Shown piece by piece: positions 35,373-44,311 of a DNA stretch of 64,000 nt. The notes beneath the pieces were generated by a model. The model worked only from the letters and a program-made list of their open reading frames with translations, was not told where the DNA came from and did not search any database. The DNA is taken from positions 62,001 to 126,000 of the forward strand of contig NZ_JACFYZ010000009.1 of NCBI RefSeq assembly GCF_015712065.1, read 5' to 3'. Position 1 is the first letter of the stretch. Every line of letters starts with the position of its first letter. The translations under genes were made by a program, and so were the position numbers. This stretch comes from Ectopseudomonas chengduensis (lineage in GTDB: Bacteria; Pseudomonadota; Gammaproteobacteria; Pseudomonadales; Pseudomonadaceae).

Positions 35373-35398
35373 AAAAGGCCACCCGAAGGTGGCCTTTT
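35373..35398. terminator. Bidirectional terminator between TonB receptor gene and sucD
   Basis: Perfect 11-bp stem (AAAAGGCCACC and complement, loop CGAA) gives T runs on both strands. A second perfect 8-bp stem (35325-35342, TACCCCAC with loop TT) lies just upstream. Confidence 0.9.
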
Positions 35399-35418
35399 CG
35401 CGAGCAGTCAGCGAAGGC

Positions 35419-36306
35419 TTAGGCCTTCTTGACTTCCCAACCGGTCAGCTCGGCCAGGGCCTTGCCGATGTCAGCCAGGGAGCGCACGGTTTTCACGCCG
35501 GCGTCCTGCAGTGCAGCGAATTTCTCGTCTGCAGTGCCCTTGCCGCCGGAGATGATGGCGCCAGCATGGCCCATGCGCTTGCCGGGAGGAGCGGTCACAC
35601 CAGCGATGTAGGAAACTACAGGCTTGGTGACGTTGGCCTTGATGTAGGCAGCCGCTTCTTCTTCAGCCGAACCGCCGATCTCACCGATCATGACGATCGC
35701 TTCGGTCTTCGGATCTTCCTGGAACAGTTTCAGGATATCGATGAAGTTGGAGCCCGGGATGGGGTCACCGCCGATGCCCACGCAGGTGGACTGGCCGAAG
35801 CCGGCGTCAGTGGTCTGCTTAACGGCTTCATAGGTCAGGGTGCCGGAACGCGACACGATACCTACCTTGCCTGGCAGGTGGATGTGACCCGGCATGATGC
35901 CGATCTTGCACTCGCCGGGAGTGATCACGCCCGGGCAGTTCGGGCCGATCAGGCGAACGCCCAGCTCGTCGCAGATGACCTTGGCGTCCAGCATGTCCAG
36001 GGTAGGAATGCCTTCGGTGATGCAGACGATCAGCTTGATGCCACCGAATGCAGCTTCCAGGATCGAGTCTTTGCAGAACGGAGCCGGAACGTAGATGACC
36101 GAAGCGTCAGCGCCAGTGGCTTCGACAGCTTCTTTCACGGTGTTGAACACTGGCAGGCCCAGGTGGGTAGTGCCACCTTTGCCCGGAGTCACGCCGCCAA
36201 CCATCTTGGTGCCGTAGGCGATGGCTTGTTCGGAGTGGAAAGTACCCTGCGAGCCGGTGAAGCCCTGGCAGATGACTTTGGTGTCTTTATTGATCAGGAC
36301 GCTCAT
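35419..36306 (-). CDS. sucD: Succinyl-CoA synthetase alpha subunit
   Basis: 295 residues. N-terminal CoA-binding Rossmann domain with VICQGFTGSQGTFHSEQAI; GHIHLPGKVGIVSRSGTLTYE; the phosphorylated active-site His is in MGHAGAIISGGKGTA. It forms succinate and a nucleoside triphosphate from succinyl-CoA with SucC. Its ATG shares one base with the sucC stop (TAATG), so the pair is translationally coupled. Last gene of the sdh-suc block, ended by a strong bidirectional terminator. Confidence 0.98.
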   Translation of the reverse strand: MSVLINKDTKVICQGFTGSQGTFHSEQAIAYGTKMVGGVTPGKGGTTHLGLPVFNTVKEAVEATGADASVIYVPAPFCKDSILEAAFGGIKLIVCITEGIPTLDMLDAKVICDELGVRLIGPNCPGVITPGECKIGIMPGHIHLPGKVGIVSRSGTLTYEAVKQTTDAGFGQSTCVGIGGDPIPGSNFIDILKLFQEDPKTEAIVMIGEIGGSAEEEAAAYIKANVTKPVVSYIAGVTAPPGKRMGHAGAIISGGKGTADEKFAALQDAGVKTVRSLADIGKALAELTGWEVKKA

Positions 36307-37472
36307 TACTTGCCCTCCGCAGCTTTGACGACTTGCTGAGCAGCGTCGGTCAGGCTGGTTGCCGCGATGATGTTCAGGCCGCTTTCAGCCAGGACCTTGG
36401 CGCCCAGCTCAGCGTTGTTACCTTCCAGGCGGACGACCACCGGAATTTTCACGCCGACTTCTTTCACGGCGCCGATGATGCCTTCGGCAATCATGTCGCA
36501 ACGAACGATGCCGCCGAAGATGTTCACCAGAACGGCAGCGACGTTGCTGTCGGACAGGATGATCTTGAAGGCTTCGGTCACGCGCTCTTTGGTTGCGCCG
36601 CCACCTACGTCGAGGAAGTTGGCTGGCTTGCCGCCGTGCAGGTTGACGATGTCCATGGTACCCATGGCCAGACCGGCACCGTTGACCATGCAGCCGATGT
36701 TGCCTTCCAGGGCCACGTAGTTCAGCTCGAAGCTGGCAGCGTGGGCTTCACGAGGATCGTCTTGCGACGGGTCGTGGAAGGTCTTCAGCTTCGGCTGACG
36801 GTACATGGCGTTAGCGTCGATGTTGATCTTCGCGTCCAGGCAGTGCAGGTCGCCGTCGGCCTTGATGACCAGCGGGTTGACTTCCAGCAGAGCCAGATCG
36901 TGATCCTTGAACAGCTTGGCCAGACCTACGAAGATCTTGGCGAACTGAGCGACCTGCTTGCCTTCCAGACCCAGCTGGAAAGCCAGCTCGCGACCCTGGT
37001 ACGGCTGAGCGCCGACCAACGGATCAATGGTGGCCTTGAGGATCTTCTCAGGGGTTTCGTGGGCCACTTTCTCGATGTCCACGCCACCTTCGGTGGAAGC
37101 CATGAACACGATGCGACGGCTGGAGCGGTCCACTACAGCGCCCAGGTACAGTTCCTTGGCGATGTCGGTGCAGGATTCGACCAGGATTTTGCTGACCGGC
37201 TGACCATTGGCGTCAGTCTGGTAAGTCACCAGACGCTTGCCCAGCCAGTTGGCGGCGAAGGCCTTGGCGTCTTCTTTGCTCTTGACCAGCTTTACGCCAC
37301 CGGCTTTACCGCGGCCACCAGCGTGGACCTGAGCCTTGACGACCCACTCGCTGCCGCCGATTTTTTCGCAGGCTTCTGCGGCTTCTTCCGGGGTGTCTAC
37401 CGCGAAGCCCTTGGATACAGGCAGGCCGTATTCAGCGAACAGCTGCTTACCCTGATACTCGTGAAGATTCAT
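36306..37472 (-). CDS. sucC: Succinyl-CoA synthetase beta subunit
   Basis: 388 residues. ATP-grasp domain from the N-terminal MNLHEYQGKQLFAEYGLPV, with VVKAQVHAGGRGKAGGVK binding the nucleotide, LEVNPLVIKADG as the metal site, and a C-terminal CoA-ligase domain with VNIFGGIVRCDMIAEGI. It pairs with SucD. It is preceded by a 244-base gap after lpdG, longer than the other junctions in the block and containing a hairpin. Confidence 0.98.
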   Translation of the reverse strand: MNLHEYQGKQLFAEYGLPVSKGFAVDTPEEAAEACEKIGGSEWVVKAQVHAGGRGKAGGVKLVKSKEDAKAFAANWLGKRLVTYQTDANGQPVSKILVESCTDIAKELYLGAVVDRSSRRIVFMASTEGGVDIEKVAHETPEKILKATIDPLVGAQPYQGRELAFQLGLEGKQVAQFAKIFVGLAKLFKDHDLALLEVNPLVIKADGDLHCLDAKINIDANAMYRQPKLKTFHDPSQDDPREAHAASFELNYVALEGNIGCMVNGAGLAMGTMDIVNLHGGKPANFLDVGGGATKERVTEAFKIILSDSNVAAVLVNIFGGIVRCDMIAEGIIGAVKEVGVKIPVVVRLEGNNAELGAKVLAESGLNIIAATSLTDAAQQVVKAAEGK

Positions 37473-37685
37473 GCTTGTCTACCGTCTTCGTTTAGGTATT
37501 GCGCATTCGGCGCTGTACTTGTGATACCGCGCCACCTGTGACTGCCGAAGCAGTCCGCCGGGCCTTCCGCCGCGAGTCGAACTCGACGCGGGCCACCCGA
37601 CGTGGTTCTGCTTGCAAACACCACCGTGGCGATGAGGCGATTACACGACGCCCCGCCTACCACGGCGGCTTACAACAACTACTGC

Positions 37686-37709
37686 AGTGGCCGGACGCTA
37701 CCGGCCACT
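37686..37709 (-). other. Intercistronic hairpin lpdG-sucC
   Basis: AGTGGCCGG (37686-37694) pairs perfectly with 37701-37709, loop of 6. It lies 7 bases after the lpdG stop on the minus strand. There is no T run, so it may mark processing or partial attenuation rather than full termination. Confidence 0.6.
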
Positions 37710-37716
37710 TGCACAC

Positions 37717-39153
37717 TCAACGCTTCTTGCGATTGGCGATATGGATCGCGCCACCGTTGACCGCCAGGGCCGCTTCGTGCAGCGCCTCGGACAGGGTCGG
37801 GTGGGAGAAGACCATCATGCCCAGGTCTTCGGCGCTGGTGCCGAATTCCATGCCGATCGCGCCTTGCTGTACCAGCTCGGCAGCGCTTGGGCCGATCACG
37901 TGAACGCCCAGTACACGGTCAGTGTTGGCGTCAGCGATGACCTTGACGAAGCCGCCGGTGTCGTTGGCCGCCATGGCACGACCGCTGGCAGCGAACGGGA
38001 AGGTGCCGACGTTGACCGCAACGCCTTCGGCCTTCAACTGCTGCTCGGTCTTGCCGACCCATGCAATTTCCGGGTGGGTGTAGATCACGGACGGGATCAG
38101 GTCGTAGTTCATCTGCGCCTTGTGGCCGGCGATACGCTCTGCAACCATCACGCCCTCTTCCGAGGCCTTGTGCGCGAGCATGGCACCGCGCACCACATCA
38201 CCGATGGCATAAACGCCTGGAACGCTGGTTTCGCACTGGTCGTTGACGAAGATGAAGCCGCGCTCGTCCAGGTCCACGCCACTGTCAGCAGCCAGCAGAT
38301 CAGTGGTCACCGGACGACGGCCTACGGCCACGATTAGCTTGTCGAAGGTCATCTTCTGCTCGCCATTGGCGTCAGTGAAGCTGACCACAACCTGCTTCTT
38401 CTTGACTTCCGAAGCGGTCACGCGAGCGCCCAGGCGGATGTCCAGGCCCTGCTTGGTCAGGGTCTTCTGGGCTTCCTTGGCGATCTGCTCGTCGGCAGCA
38501 GCGAGGAACTTGTCCATGGCTTCCAGGACAGTGACTTCGGCACCCAGGCGAGCCCATACCGAGCCCAGCTCCAGACCGATCACGCCAGCGCCAATAACGC
38601 CCAGCTTCTTCGGTACGCTCTGGAATTCCAGGGCACCGGTGGAGTCAACGATGACGTCCTGATCGACCGGGGCCGGCGGGATCTCGACCGGCTTGGAGCC
38701 AGAGGCGATGATCACGTGAGCGGCTTCGACCACCTGGGTCTTGCCGTCGGTGCCAGTGACTTCCACTTGCTTGCCGGCCAGCAGCTTGCCGTGACCTTCG
38801 AGCAGGGTCACGCCATTGGCCTTGAACAGGCCGGCAACACCGCCGGTGAGGTTCTTGATGATGGTGTTCTTGCGCGCCACCATGGCCGGAACGTCGATGG
38901 TCACGCCCTTGGCTTCGATACCATGCACGGCGAAGCCGTCTTTCGCTTCGTGGTACTTCCAGGAGCTGTCCAGCAGCGCCTTGGACGGAATGCAACCGAC
39001 GTTCAGGCAGGTGCCGCCGAGAGCGACCTTGCCGTCGCTGCCCTGGTACTTCTCGATGCAGGCAGTCTTCAGGCCGAGCTGCGCTGCTTTGATGGCGGCT
39101 ACATAGCCACCAGGGCCGGCACCGATGACTACCACGTCGAATTTCTGGGTCAT
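37717..39153 (-). CDS. lpdG: Dihydrolipoyl dehydrogenase (E3) of the 2-oxoglutarate dehydrogenase complex
   Basis: 478 residues. FAD-binding VVVIGAGPGGYVAAI (about 5-19), redox-active disulfide GGTCLNVGCIPSK, NAD-binding VIGAGVIGLELGSVW, second FAD contact YAIGDVV, and the C-terminal dimer-interface HPTLSEALHEA with the catalytic His. It re-oxidises dihydrolipoyl groups of SucB and transfers electrons to NAD+. The gene lies in the suc block; in Pseudomonas this E3 (LPD-glc) can also serve other complexes. Confidence 0.97.
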   Translation of the reverse strand: MTQKFDVVVIGAGPGGYVAAIKAAQLGLKTACIEKYQGSDGKVALGGTCLNVGCIPSKALLDSSWKYHEAKDGFAVHGIEAKGVTIDVPAMVARKNTIIKNLTGGVAGLFKANGVTLLEGHGKLLAGKQVEVTGTDGKTQVVEAAHVIIASGSKPVEIPPAPVDQDVIVDSTGALEFQSVPKKLGVIGAGVIGLELGSVWARLGAEVTVLEAMDKFLAAADEQIAKEAQKTLTKQGLDIRLGARVTASEVKKKQVVVSFTDANGEQKMTFDKLIVAVGRRPVTTDLLAADSGVDLDERGFIFVNDQCETSVPGVYAIGDVVRGAMLAHKASEEGVMVAERIAGHKAQMNYDLIPSVIYTHPEIAWVGKTEQQLKAEGVAVNVGTFPFAASGRAMAANDTGGFVKVIADANTDRVLGVHVIGPSAAELVQQGAIGMEFGTSAEDLGMMVFSHPTLSEALHEAALAVNGGAIHIANRKKR

Positions 39154-39180
39154 AACGTATTCCTTCTCGAATAAACCGGA

Positions 39181-39200
39181 CGGCCCTGAGAACAGGGCCG
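39181..39200 (-). other. Intercistronic hairpin sucB-lpdG
   Basis: CGGCCCTG, loop AGAA, then the perfect complement CAGGGCCG, in the 66-base gap between sucB and lpdG on the transcribed minus strand. No T run follows. Confidence 0.6.
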
Positions 39201-39219
39201 CCGTGGAGGAGACTGGCTT

Positions 39220-40446
39220 TTAGATTTCCAGCAGCAGGCGAGCCGGGTCTTCAAGCAAGTTCTTGATGGTCACCAGGAAGGTCACGGCTTCCTTACCATC
39301 GATCAGGCGGTGGTCGTAAGACAGCGCCAGGTACATCATCGGACGGATCACCACCTGACCATTGATCGCCATCGGACGCTGGATGATGTTGTGCATACCC
39401 AGGATGGCAGCCTGCGGCGGGTTGACGATCGGCGTCGACATCATCGAACCGAAGGTACCACCGTTGGTGATGGTGAAGGTGCCGCCGGTCATTTCTTCGA
39501 TCGACAGCTTGCCGTCTTTGGCTTTCTTGCCGAAGGTGGCGATGCCGCTCTCGATTTCAGCCAGGCTCATCTGCTCGGCATTACGCAGTACCGGAACGAC
39601 CAGACCGCGGTCGCTGGACACTGCAACGCCGATGTCGGCGTAGCCGTGGTAAACGATGTCGTTGCCGTCGATCGAGGCGTTGACTGCCGGGAAGCGCTTC
39701 AGGGCTTCGGTGGCGGCCTTGACGAAGAACGACATGAAGCCCAGGCGCACGCCATTGTGGGACTTCTCGAACAGGTCCTTGTACTTCGAACGCAGGGCCA
39801 TGACTTCAGTCATGTCGACTTCGTTGAAGGTGGTCAGCATGGCCATGGAGGACTGAGCCTCGACCAGACGCTCAGCGATCTTGGCGCGCAGACGAGTCAT
39901 CGGCACACGCTTCTCGGTGCGATCGCCAGTGGCGACGACAGCAGCGGCGGCAGCAGGAGCAGCAGCCGGCTTGGCAGCAGCGGCCGGAGCGTTCTTCTTG
40001 GCTTCGACGGCAGCGACCACGTCTTCCTTGGTCACACGGCCACCTTTGCCGGTGCCGGCGATGCTGTTCGGGTCGATGCCGTTCTCTTCAGCCAGCTTGC
40101 GCGCGGCAGGCGAGAGGATGGCGTCGTCGCCAGCGGCGGCCGGGGCAGCAGCCTGAGCCGGAGCGGCGGCAGCGGCCGGAGCGGCAGCCGGAGCAGCGGC
40201 GGCAGCGCCACCTTCGGACAGCTTGCCCAGCAGTTCGTTGGAAAGAACGGTGTCGCCTTCGTTCTTGATGATTTCAGCCAGAACACCATCGGCCTCGGCC
40301 AGTACTTCGATCACCACCTTGTCGGTTTCGATGTCGACGATCAGCTCATCGCGCTTGACCGCTTCGCCCGGCTTCTTGTGCCAGGTGGCCACGGTGCCGT
40401 CGGCAACCGATTCCGGGAAGGTTGGGGCTTTGATCTCGATAGCCAT
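39220..40446 (-). CDS. sucB: 2-oxoglutarate dehydrogenase E2, dihydrolipoyl succinyltransferase
   Basis: 408 residues from ATG 40446 (MAIEIKAPTFPESV); longer frame upstream rejected. A single N-terminal lipoyl domain (about 1-80) carries the lipoylated Lys in DIETDKVVIEV. An Ala/Pro-rich linker, the E3-binding domain (LSPAARKLAEENGI, GKGGRVTKEDV), a second Ala-rich linker and the catalytic domain follow, ending with ALSYDHRLIDGKEA, which holds the active-site His and Asp. It transfers succinyl groups to CoA. Confidence 0.98.
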   Translation of the reverse strand: MAIEIKAPTFPESVADGTVATWHKKPGEAVKRDELIVDIETDKVVIEVLAEADGVLAEIIKNEGDTVLSNELLGKLSEGGAAAAAPAAAPAAAAAPAQAAAPAAAGDDAILSPAARKLAEENGIDPNSIAGTGKGGRVTKEDVVAAVEAKKNAPAAAAKPAAAPAAAAAVVATGDRTEKRVPMTRLRAKIAERLVEAQSSMAMLTTFNEVDMTEVMALRSKYKDLFEKSHNGVRLGFMSFFVKAATEALKRFPAVNASIDGNDIVYHGYADIGVAVSSDRGLVVPVLRNAEQMSLAEIESGIATFGKKAKDGKLSIEEMTGGTFTITNGGTFGSMMSTPIVNPPQAAILGMHNIIQRPMAINGQVVIRPMMYLALSYDHRLIDGKEAVTFLVTIKNLLEDPARLLLEI

Positions 40447-40474
40447 TGTATGCGTTTCCTTAAATTCGGTTTTA

Positions 40475-40502
40475 CCGCCAGGTGGCACCTGCCACCTGGC
40501 GG
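40475..40502 (-). other. Intercistronic hairpin sucA-sucB
   Basis: Perfect 13-bp stem (CCGCCAGGTGGCA and complement, loop CC) in the 65-base gap between sucA and sucB on the transcribed minus strand. It is the strongest hairpin in the block and has no following T run. Confidence 0.7.
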
Positions 40503-40511
40503 ATGAAGGCG

Positions 40512-43343
40512 TTAAACAGTAAAGGCGTCCTGCAGCAGTTTTTCCTGCTGCTCGGCGTGCATCGACGCATAACCGCAGGCTGGCGCTGCCGACGCATCAC
40601 GACCGGCATACTCCAGGAACAGCGACTTCTTGTGCGCGGTAGCGACGCGACGCATGTGGTGCTGGCTGCAGTACCAAGCGCCTTGGTTCATCGGCTCTTC
40701 CTGACACCAGACGATGTGCTTGAGGTTCTTGTACGGCGCCAGCGCCTCGGCCAGATCGTCTTCCGGGAAAGGATAGAGCTGCTCGATACGAATGATGGCG
40801 ATGTCTTCGCGACCCTCGGCACGACGTTTTTCCAGCAGGTCGTAGTAGACCTTGCCGCTGCACAGCACCAGACGCTCGACCTTTTTCGGGTCCAGCGAAT
40901 CGATCTCGCCGATGACGGTCTGGAAGGAGCCTTCGGCCAGATCTTCCAGGGTCGAGATGGCCAATTTGTGACGCAGCAACGACTTGGGCGTCAGCACCAC
41001 CAGCGGCTTGCGCAGCGGACGAATCACCTGGCGACGCAGCATGTGATAGACCTGCGCCGGGGTGGTCGGTACGCAGACCTGCATGTTGTGCTCGGCACAG
41101 AGTTGCAGATAACGCTCCAGACGCGCCGAGCTGTGCTCAGGCCCCTGCCCTTCATAGCCGTGCGGCAGCAGAACGGTCAGACCGCAGAGACGGCCCCACT
41201 TGGTCTCGCCGCTGGAAATGAACTGGTCGAATACCACCTGGGCACCGTTGGCGAAATCGCCGAACTGGGCTTCCCAGATCACCAGCGCGTTCGGCGTGGT
41301 GGTGGCATAGCCGTATTCGAACGCAAGTACCGCTTCCTCGGAGAGGTAGGAGTCGTACAGTTCGAACTTCGGCTGACCGTCGTACAGGTTCTTCAGCGGA
41401 ACGTAGGTCGAGGCATCCTTCTGGTTGTGCAGCACCGCGTGACGGTGCGAGAAGGTGCCACGGCCGATGTCCTGACCGGTCATGCGGATCGGATGACCTT
41501 CGACCAGCAGAGTGGCGTAAGCCATGGTCTCGGCGAAGCCCCAGTTGATCGGCAAGCCGCCCGCGCCCATCTTCTGACGGTCTTCGAGGATCTTCGCCAC
41601 CTGACGCTGAACCAGGAAGCCCTCAGGGATTTCCAGCAGCTTGGCAGACAGATCCTGCAGGGTCTTCAGATCGAAACGGGTGTCGTGACGCGCGGTCCAG
41701 GCATGACCCAGGTAAGGACGCCAGTCGACGAACAGCTCCTTGTTCGGCTCCTTGACCAGGCTCTTGACCACGTGCTGACCGTTGTCCAGCGCGGTGCGGT
41801 ACTCGTCGATCTTGGCCTGCACGTCGTCGCTGCTCTGCACGCCGGCGGCAATCAGTGCATCGGCATACAGCTCACGGGTGGTGCGCTGCTTGGCGATCTG
41901 CTGGTACATCAGCGGCTGGGTACCGTTCGGCTCGTCGGCCTCGTTGTGACCACGACGGCGGTAGCAGACCAGATCGATGACCACGTCACGCTTGTACTGC
42001 ATGCGGTAATCGACAGCCAGCTGAGTCACGAACAGCACGGCTTCCGGATCGTCGCCATTCACATGGAAGATCGGCGCCTGGACCATCTTCGCCACGTCGG
42101 TCGCGTACTCGGTGGAGCGCGCATCCAGCGGGTTGCTGATGGTGAAGCCGACCTGGTTGTTGATCACGATGTGGATAGTGCCGCCAGTCTTGTAGCCGCG
42201 GGTCTGCGACATCTGGAAGGTTTCCATGACCACACCCTGACCGGCGAAAGCCGCGTCACCGTGGATGGAAATCGGCAGTACCTTGTCGCCAGTAGCGTCA
42301 CTGCGACGATCCTGACGAGCACGCACCGAGCCCTCGACCACCGGGGAAACGATTTCCAGGTGCGAGGGGTTGAACGCCAGCGCCAGGTGCACTTCGCCAC
42401 CGGCAGTCATGACGTTGGAGGAAAAGCCCTGGTGGTACTTCACGTCACCGGACGACAGACCTTCGGTCTTCTTGCCTTCGAACTCGTCGAACAGGTCGCG
42501 CGGGTTCTTGCCGAAGGTGTTGACCAGAACGTTCAGACGGCCGCGGTGGGCCATGCCGATGACCACTTCCTTGGTGCCGTAGGAGCCGGAGCGCTGGATG
42601 ATTTCGTCCAGCAGCGGGATCAGGCTCTCGCCACCCTCCAGGCCGAAACGCTTGGTGCCCGGGTATTTGGTGCCCAGGTACTTTTCCAGGCCTTCGGCAG
42701 CGGTGACGCGCTCGAGCACATGCGCCTGCACTTCGGCAGAAAACTGCGGACGACCGCGCACGCTTTCCAGGCGCTGGGCGAACCAGTTGCGCTGACCAGA
42801 ATCGACGATGTGGGTGAACTCGGCACCGATGGTGCGACAATATGTCTGCTGCAGCGCATCGCGGATTTCGCGTAGCGTTGCCTCTTCCTTGCCGATATAC
42901 AGCTCGCCAGTGCGGAATGTGGTGTCCAGATCCGCGTCGGTCAGGCCGTAGTGATTGATCGACAGGTCAGACGGCGCAGTGCGCACCCACAGACCCAGCG
43001 GGTCGAGCTGGGCGGCCTGATGGCCACGCATGCGGTAGGCCTGGATCAAGCGCAGCACTTCCACCTGCTTCTTTTCGTGCTCGCTGCTGACGGCCCCGGC
43101 GGAAACCGGCTGGGCACGACGCGAATTCTTGGCGAGCAGGACGAAATGATCGCGAATGGTTGAATGCGATACATCCGTTGCAGCGCTGCCGTCGGTCGGC
43201 AACTTCTGGAAGTAAGTGCGCCACTCTTCTGGCACAGCGTTGGGATCGTGCAGGTAGAGCTCGTAGAGCTCTTCCACGTAGGCAGCGTTGCCACCGGATA
43301 GGTGGGCACTGTCCCACATGCGCTGCATCACGCTTTCTTGCAT
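40512..43343 (-). CDS. sucA: 2-oxoglutarate dehydrogenase E1
   Basis: 943 residues, full length. Starts MQESVMQRMWDSAHLSGGNA, the typical SucA N-terminus. Thiamine diphosphate-binding features include GMAHRGRLNVLVN, a GDVKYHQG segment and FHVNGDDPEAV; the pyrimidine domain has HYRYATTTP-like FEYGYATTTPNAL and WEAQFGDFANGAQ; C-terminal VWCQEEPMNQGAWY. It decarboxylates 2-oxoglutarate and succinylates the lipoyl group of SucB. The 249-base gap before it follows sdhB and holds a hairpin. Confidence 0.98.
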   Translation of the reverse strand: MQESVMQRMWDSAHLSGGNAAYVEELYELYLHDPNAVPEEWRTYFQKLPTDGSAATDVSHSTIRDHFVLLAKNSRRAQPVSAGAVSSEHEKKQVEVLRLIQAYRMRGHQAAQLDPLGLWVRTAPSDLSINHYGLTDADLDTTFRTGELYIGKEEATLREIRDALQQTYCRTIGAEFTHIVDSGQRNWFAQRLESVRGRPQFSAEVQAHVLERVTAAEGLEKYLGTKYPGTKRFGLEGGESLIPLLDEIIQRSGSYGTKEVVIGMAHRGRLNVLVNTFGKNPRDLFDEFEGKKTEGLSSGDVKYHQGFSSNVMTAGGEVHLALAFNPSHLEIVSPVVEGSVRARQDRRSDATGDKVLPISIHGDAAFAGQGVVMETFQMSQTRGYKTGGTIHIVINNQVGFTISNPLDARSTEYATDVAKMVQAPIFHVNGDDPEAVLFVTQLAVDYRMQYKRDVVIDLVCYRRRGHNEADEPNGTQPLMYQQIAKQRTTRELYADALIAAGVQSSDDVQAKIDEYRTALDNGQHVVKSLVKEPNKELFVDWRPYLGHAWTARHDTRFDLKTLQDLSAKLLEIPEGFLVQRQVAKILEDRQKMGAGGLPINWGFAETMAYATLLVEGHPIRMTGQDIGRGTFSHRHAVLHNQKDASTYVPLKNLYDGQPKFELYDSYLSEEAVLAFEYGYATTTPNALVIWEAQFGDFANGAQVVFDQFISSGETKWGRLCGLTVLLPHGYEGQGPEHSSARLERYLQLCAEHNMQVCVPTTPAQVYHMLRRQVIRPLRKPLVVLTPKSLLRHKLAISTLEDLAEGSFQTVIGEIDSLDPKKVERLVLCSGKVYYDLLEKRRAEGREDIAIIRIEQLYPFPEDDLAEALAPYKNLKHIVWCQEEPMNQGAWYCSQHHMRRVATAHKKSLFLEYAGRDASAAPACGYASMHAEQQEKLLQDAFTV

Positions 43344-43501
43344 GCTTGGTCACCCTCGGTAAGGGGACACCACCGGCGCGAATACCGCATGGTCCTGATC
43401 AAAGTCATGATGCTGCGACTCGGATAAAGCCACTTGGGTTCCCGCAGATAGTCCGGGTACCAGCCCGGATGCCCCTGCTGGTCGTCATATTTTTCGAGTA
43501 T

Positions 43502-43528
43502 GAGCCGCGGCTTTGTGGGCTGCGGCTC
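43502..43528 (-). other. Hairpin in the sdhB-sucA gap
   Basis: GAGCCGC (43502-43508) pairs with GCGGCTC (43522-43528) in the 249-base gap. It could be a weak terminator of sdhCDAB or a processing site. I see no clear promoter for sucA in the rest of this gap (43344-43592), though one is possible. Confidence 0.45.
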
Positions 43529-43592
43529 TGGCTTTACTGCGAGGCCGACCTGAGCCGGACTCGCAGGTGTTACAGGTATAGCAACTTGCGAA

Positions 43593-44300
43593 TCAGGTAC
43601 CGCTCTGCAGCAGCATGTTACGCACGTGACCGATCGCCTTGGTCGGGTTCAGACCCTTGGGGCAAACGTTCACGCAGTTCATGATGCCGCGGCAACGGAA
43701 CACACTGAACGGATCGTCCAGCGAGGCCAGACGCTCAGCGGTCTTGGTGTCACGGCTGTCGGCCAGGAAGCGATAGGCCTGCAGCAGTGCAGCGGGACCG
43801 AGGAACTTGTCAGGGTTCCACCAGAACGACGGGCAGCTGGTCGAGCAGCATGCGCACAGAATGCACTCGTACAGACCGTCGAGCTTCTCGCGCTCTTCCG
43901 GAGTCTGCAGACGTTCGATGGCCGGAGCCGGCGTATCGTTCTGCAGGAACGGCTGCACCTTCTCGTACTGCTTGTAGAAGATGCTCATGTCGACGACCAG
44001 GTCACGAATGACCGGCAGGCCCGGCAACGGACGAATCACCAGCTTGCCGCCCTTGAGGCCGGCAGCGGAGATCGGCGTGATACAGGCCAGGCCGTTCTTG
44101 CCGTTGATGTTCATGCCGTCGGAACCACATACGCCTTCACGGCAGGAGCGACGGTAGGAGAAGCCTTCATCCTGCTCCTTGATCAGCGCCAGCACGTCGA
44201 GGACCATGATGTCCTTGCCGCCGGTGTCGACCTGGAAGTCCTGCATGAACGGAGCAGCGTCCTTCTCCGGGTTGTAGCGATAAACACTGACTTGCAACAT
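43593..44300 (-). CDS. sdhB: Succinate dehydrogenase iron-sulfur subunit
   Basis: 235 residues from ATG 44300 (AAGGG 8 bases upstream); an in-frame GTG at 44309 is less likely. Three cluster motifs are present: [2Fe-2S] SCREGVCGSDGMNINGK, then CILCACCSTSCPSFWW for the [4Fe-4S] cluster and CRGIMNCVNVCPKGLNP for the [3Fe-4S]/[4Fe-4S] sites. It passes electrons from SdhA to the membrane subunits. Starts 11 bases after the sdhA stop. Confidence 0.98.
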   Translation of the reverse strand: MLQVSVYRYNPEKDAAPFMQDFQVDTGGKDIMVLDVLALIKEQDEGFSYRRSCREGVCGSDGMNINGKNGLACITPISAAGLKGGKLVIRPLPGLPVIRDLVVDMSIFYKQYEKVQPFLQNDTPAPAIERLQTPEEREKLDGLYECILCACCSTSCPSFWWNPDKFLGPAALLQAYRFLADSRDTKTAERLASLDDPFSVFRCRGIMNCVNVCPKGLNPTKAIGHVRNMLLQSGT

Positions 44301-44311
44301 ATCAGTCACCC

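Noticed and set aside
40482..42875. 797-residue plus-strand frame opposite sucA
   Set aside because: Antisense shadow created by sucA codon use; sucA is certain over the same bases and the frame shows no domain.
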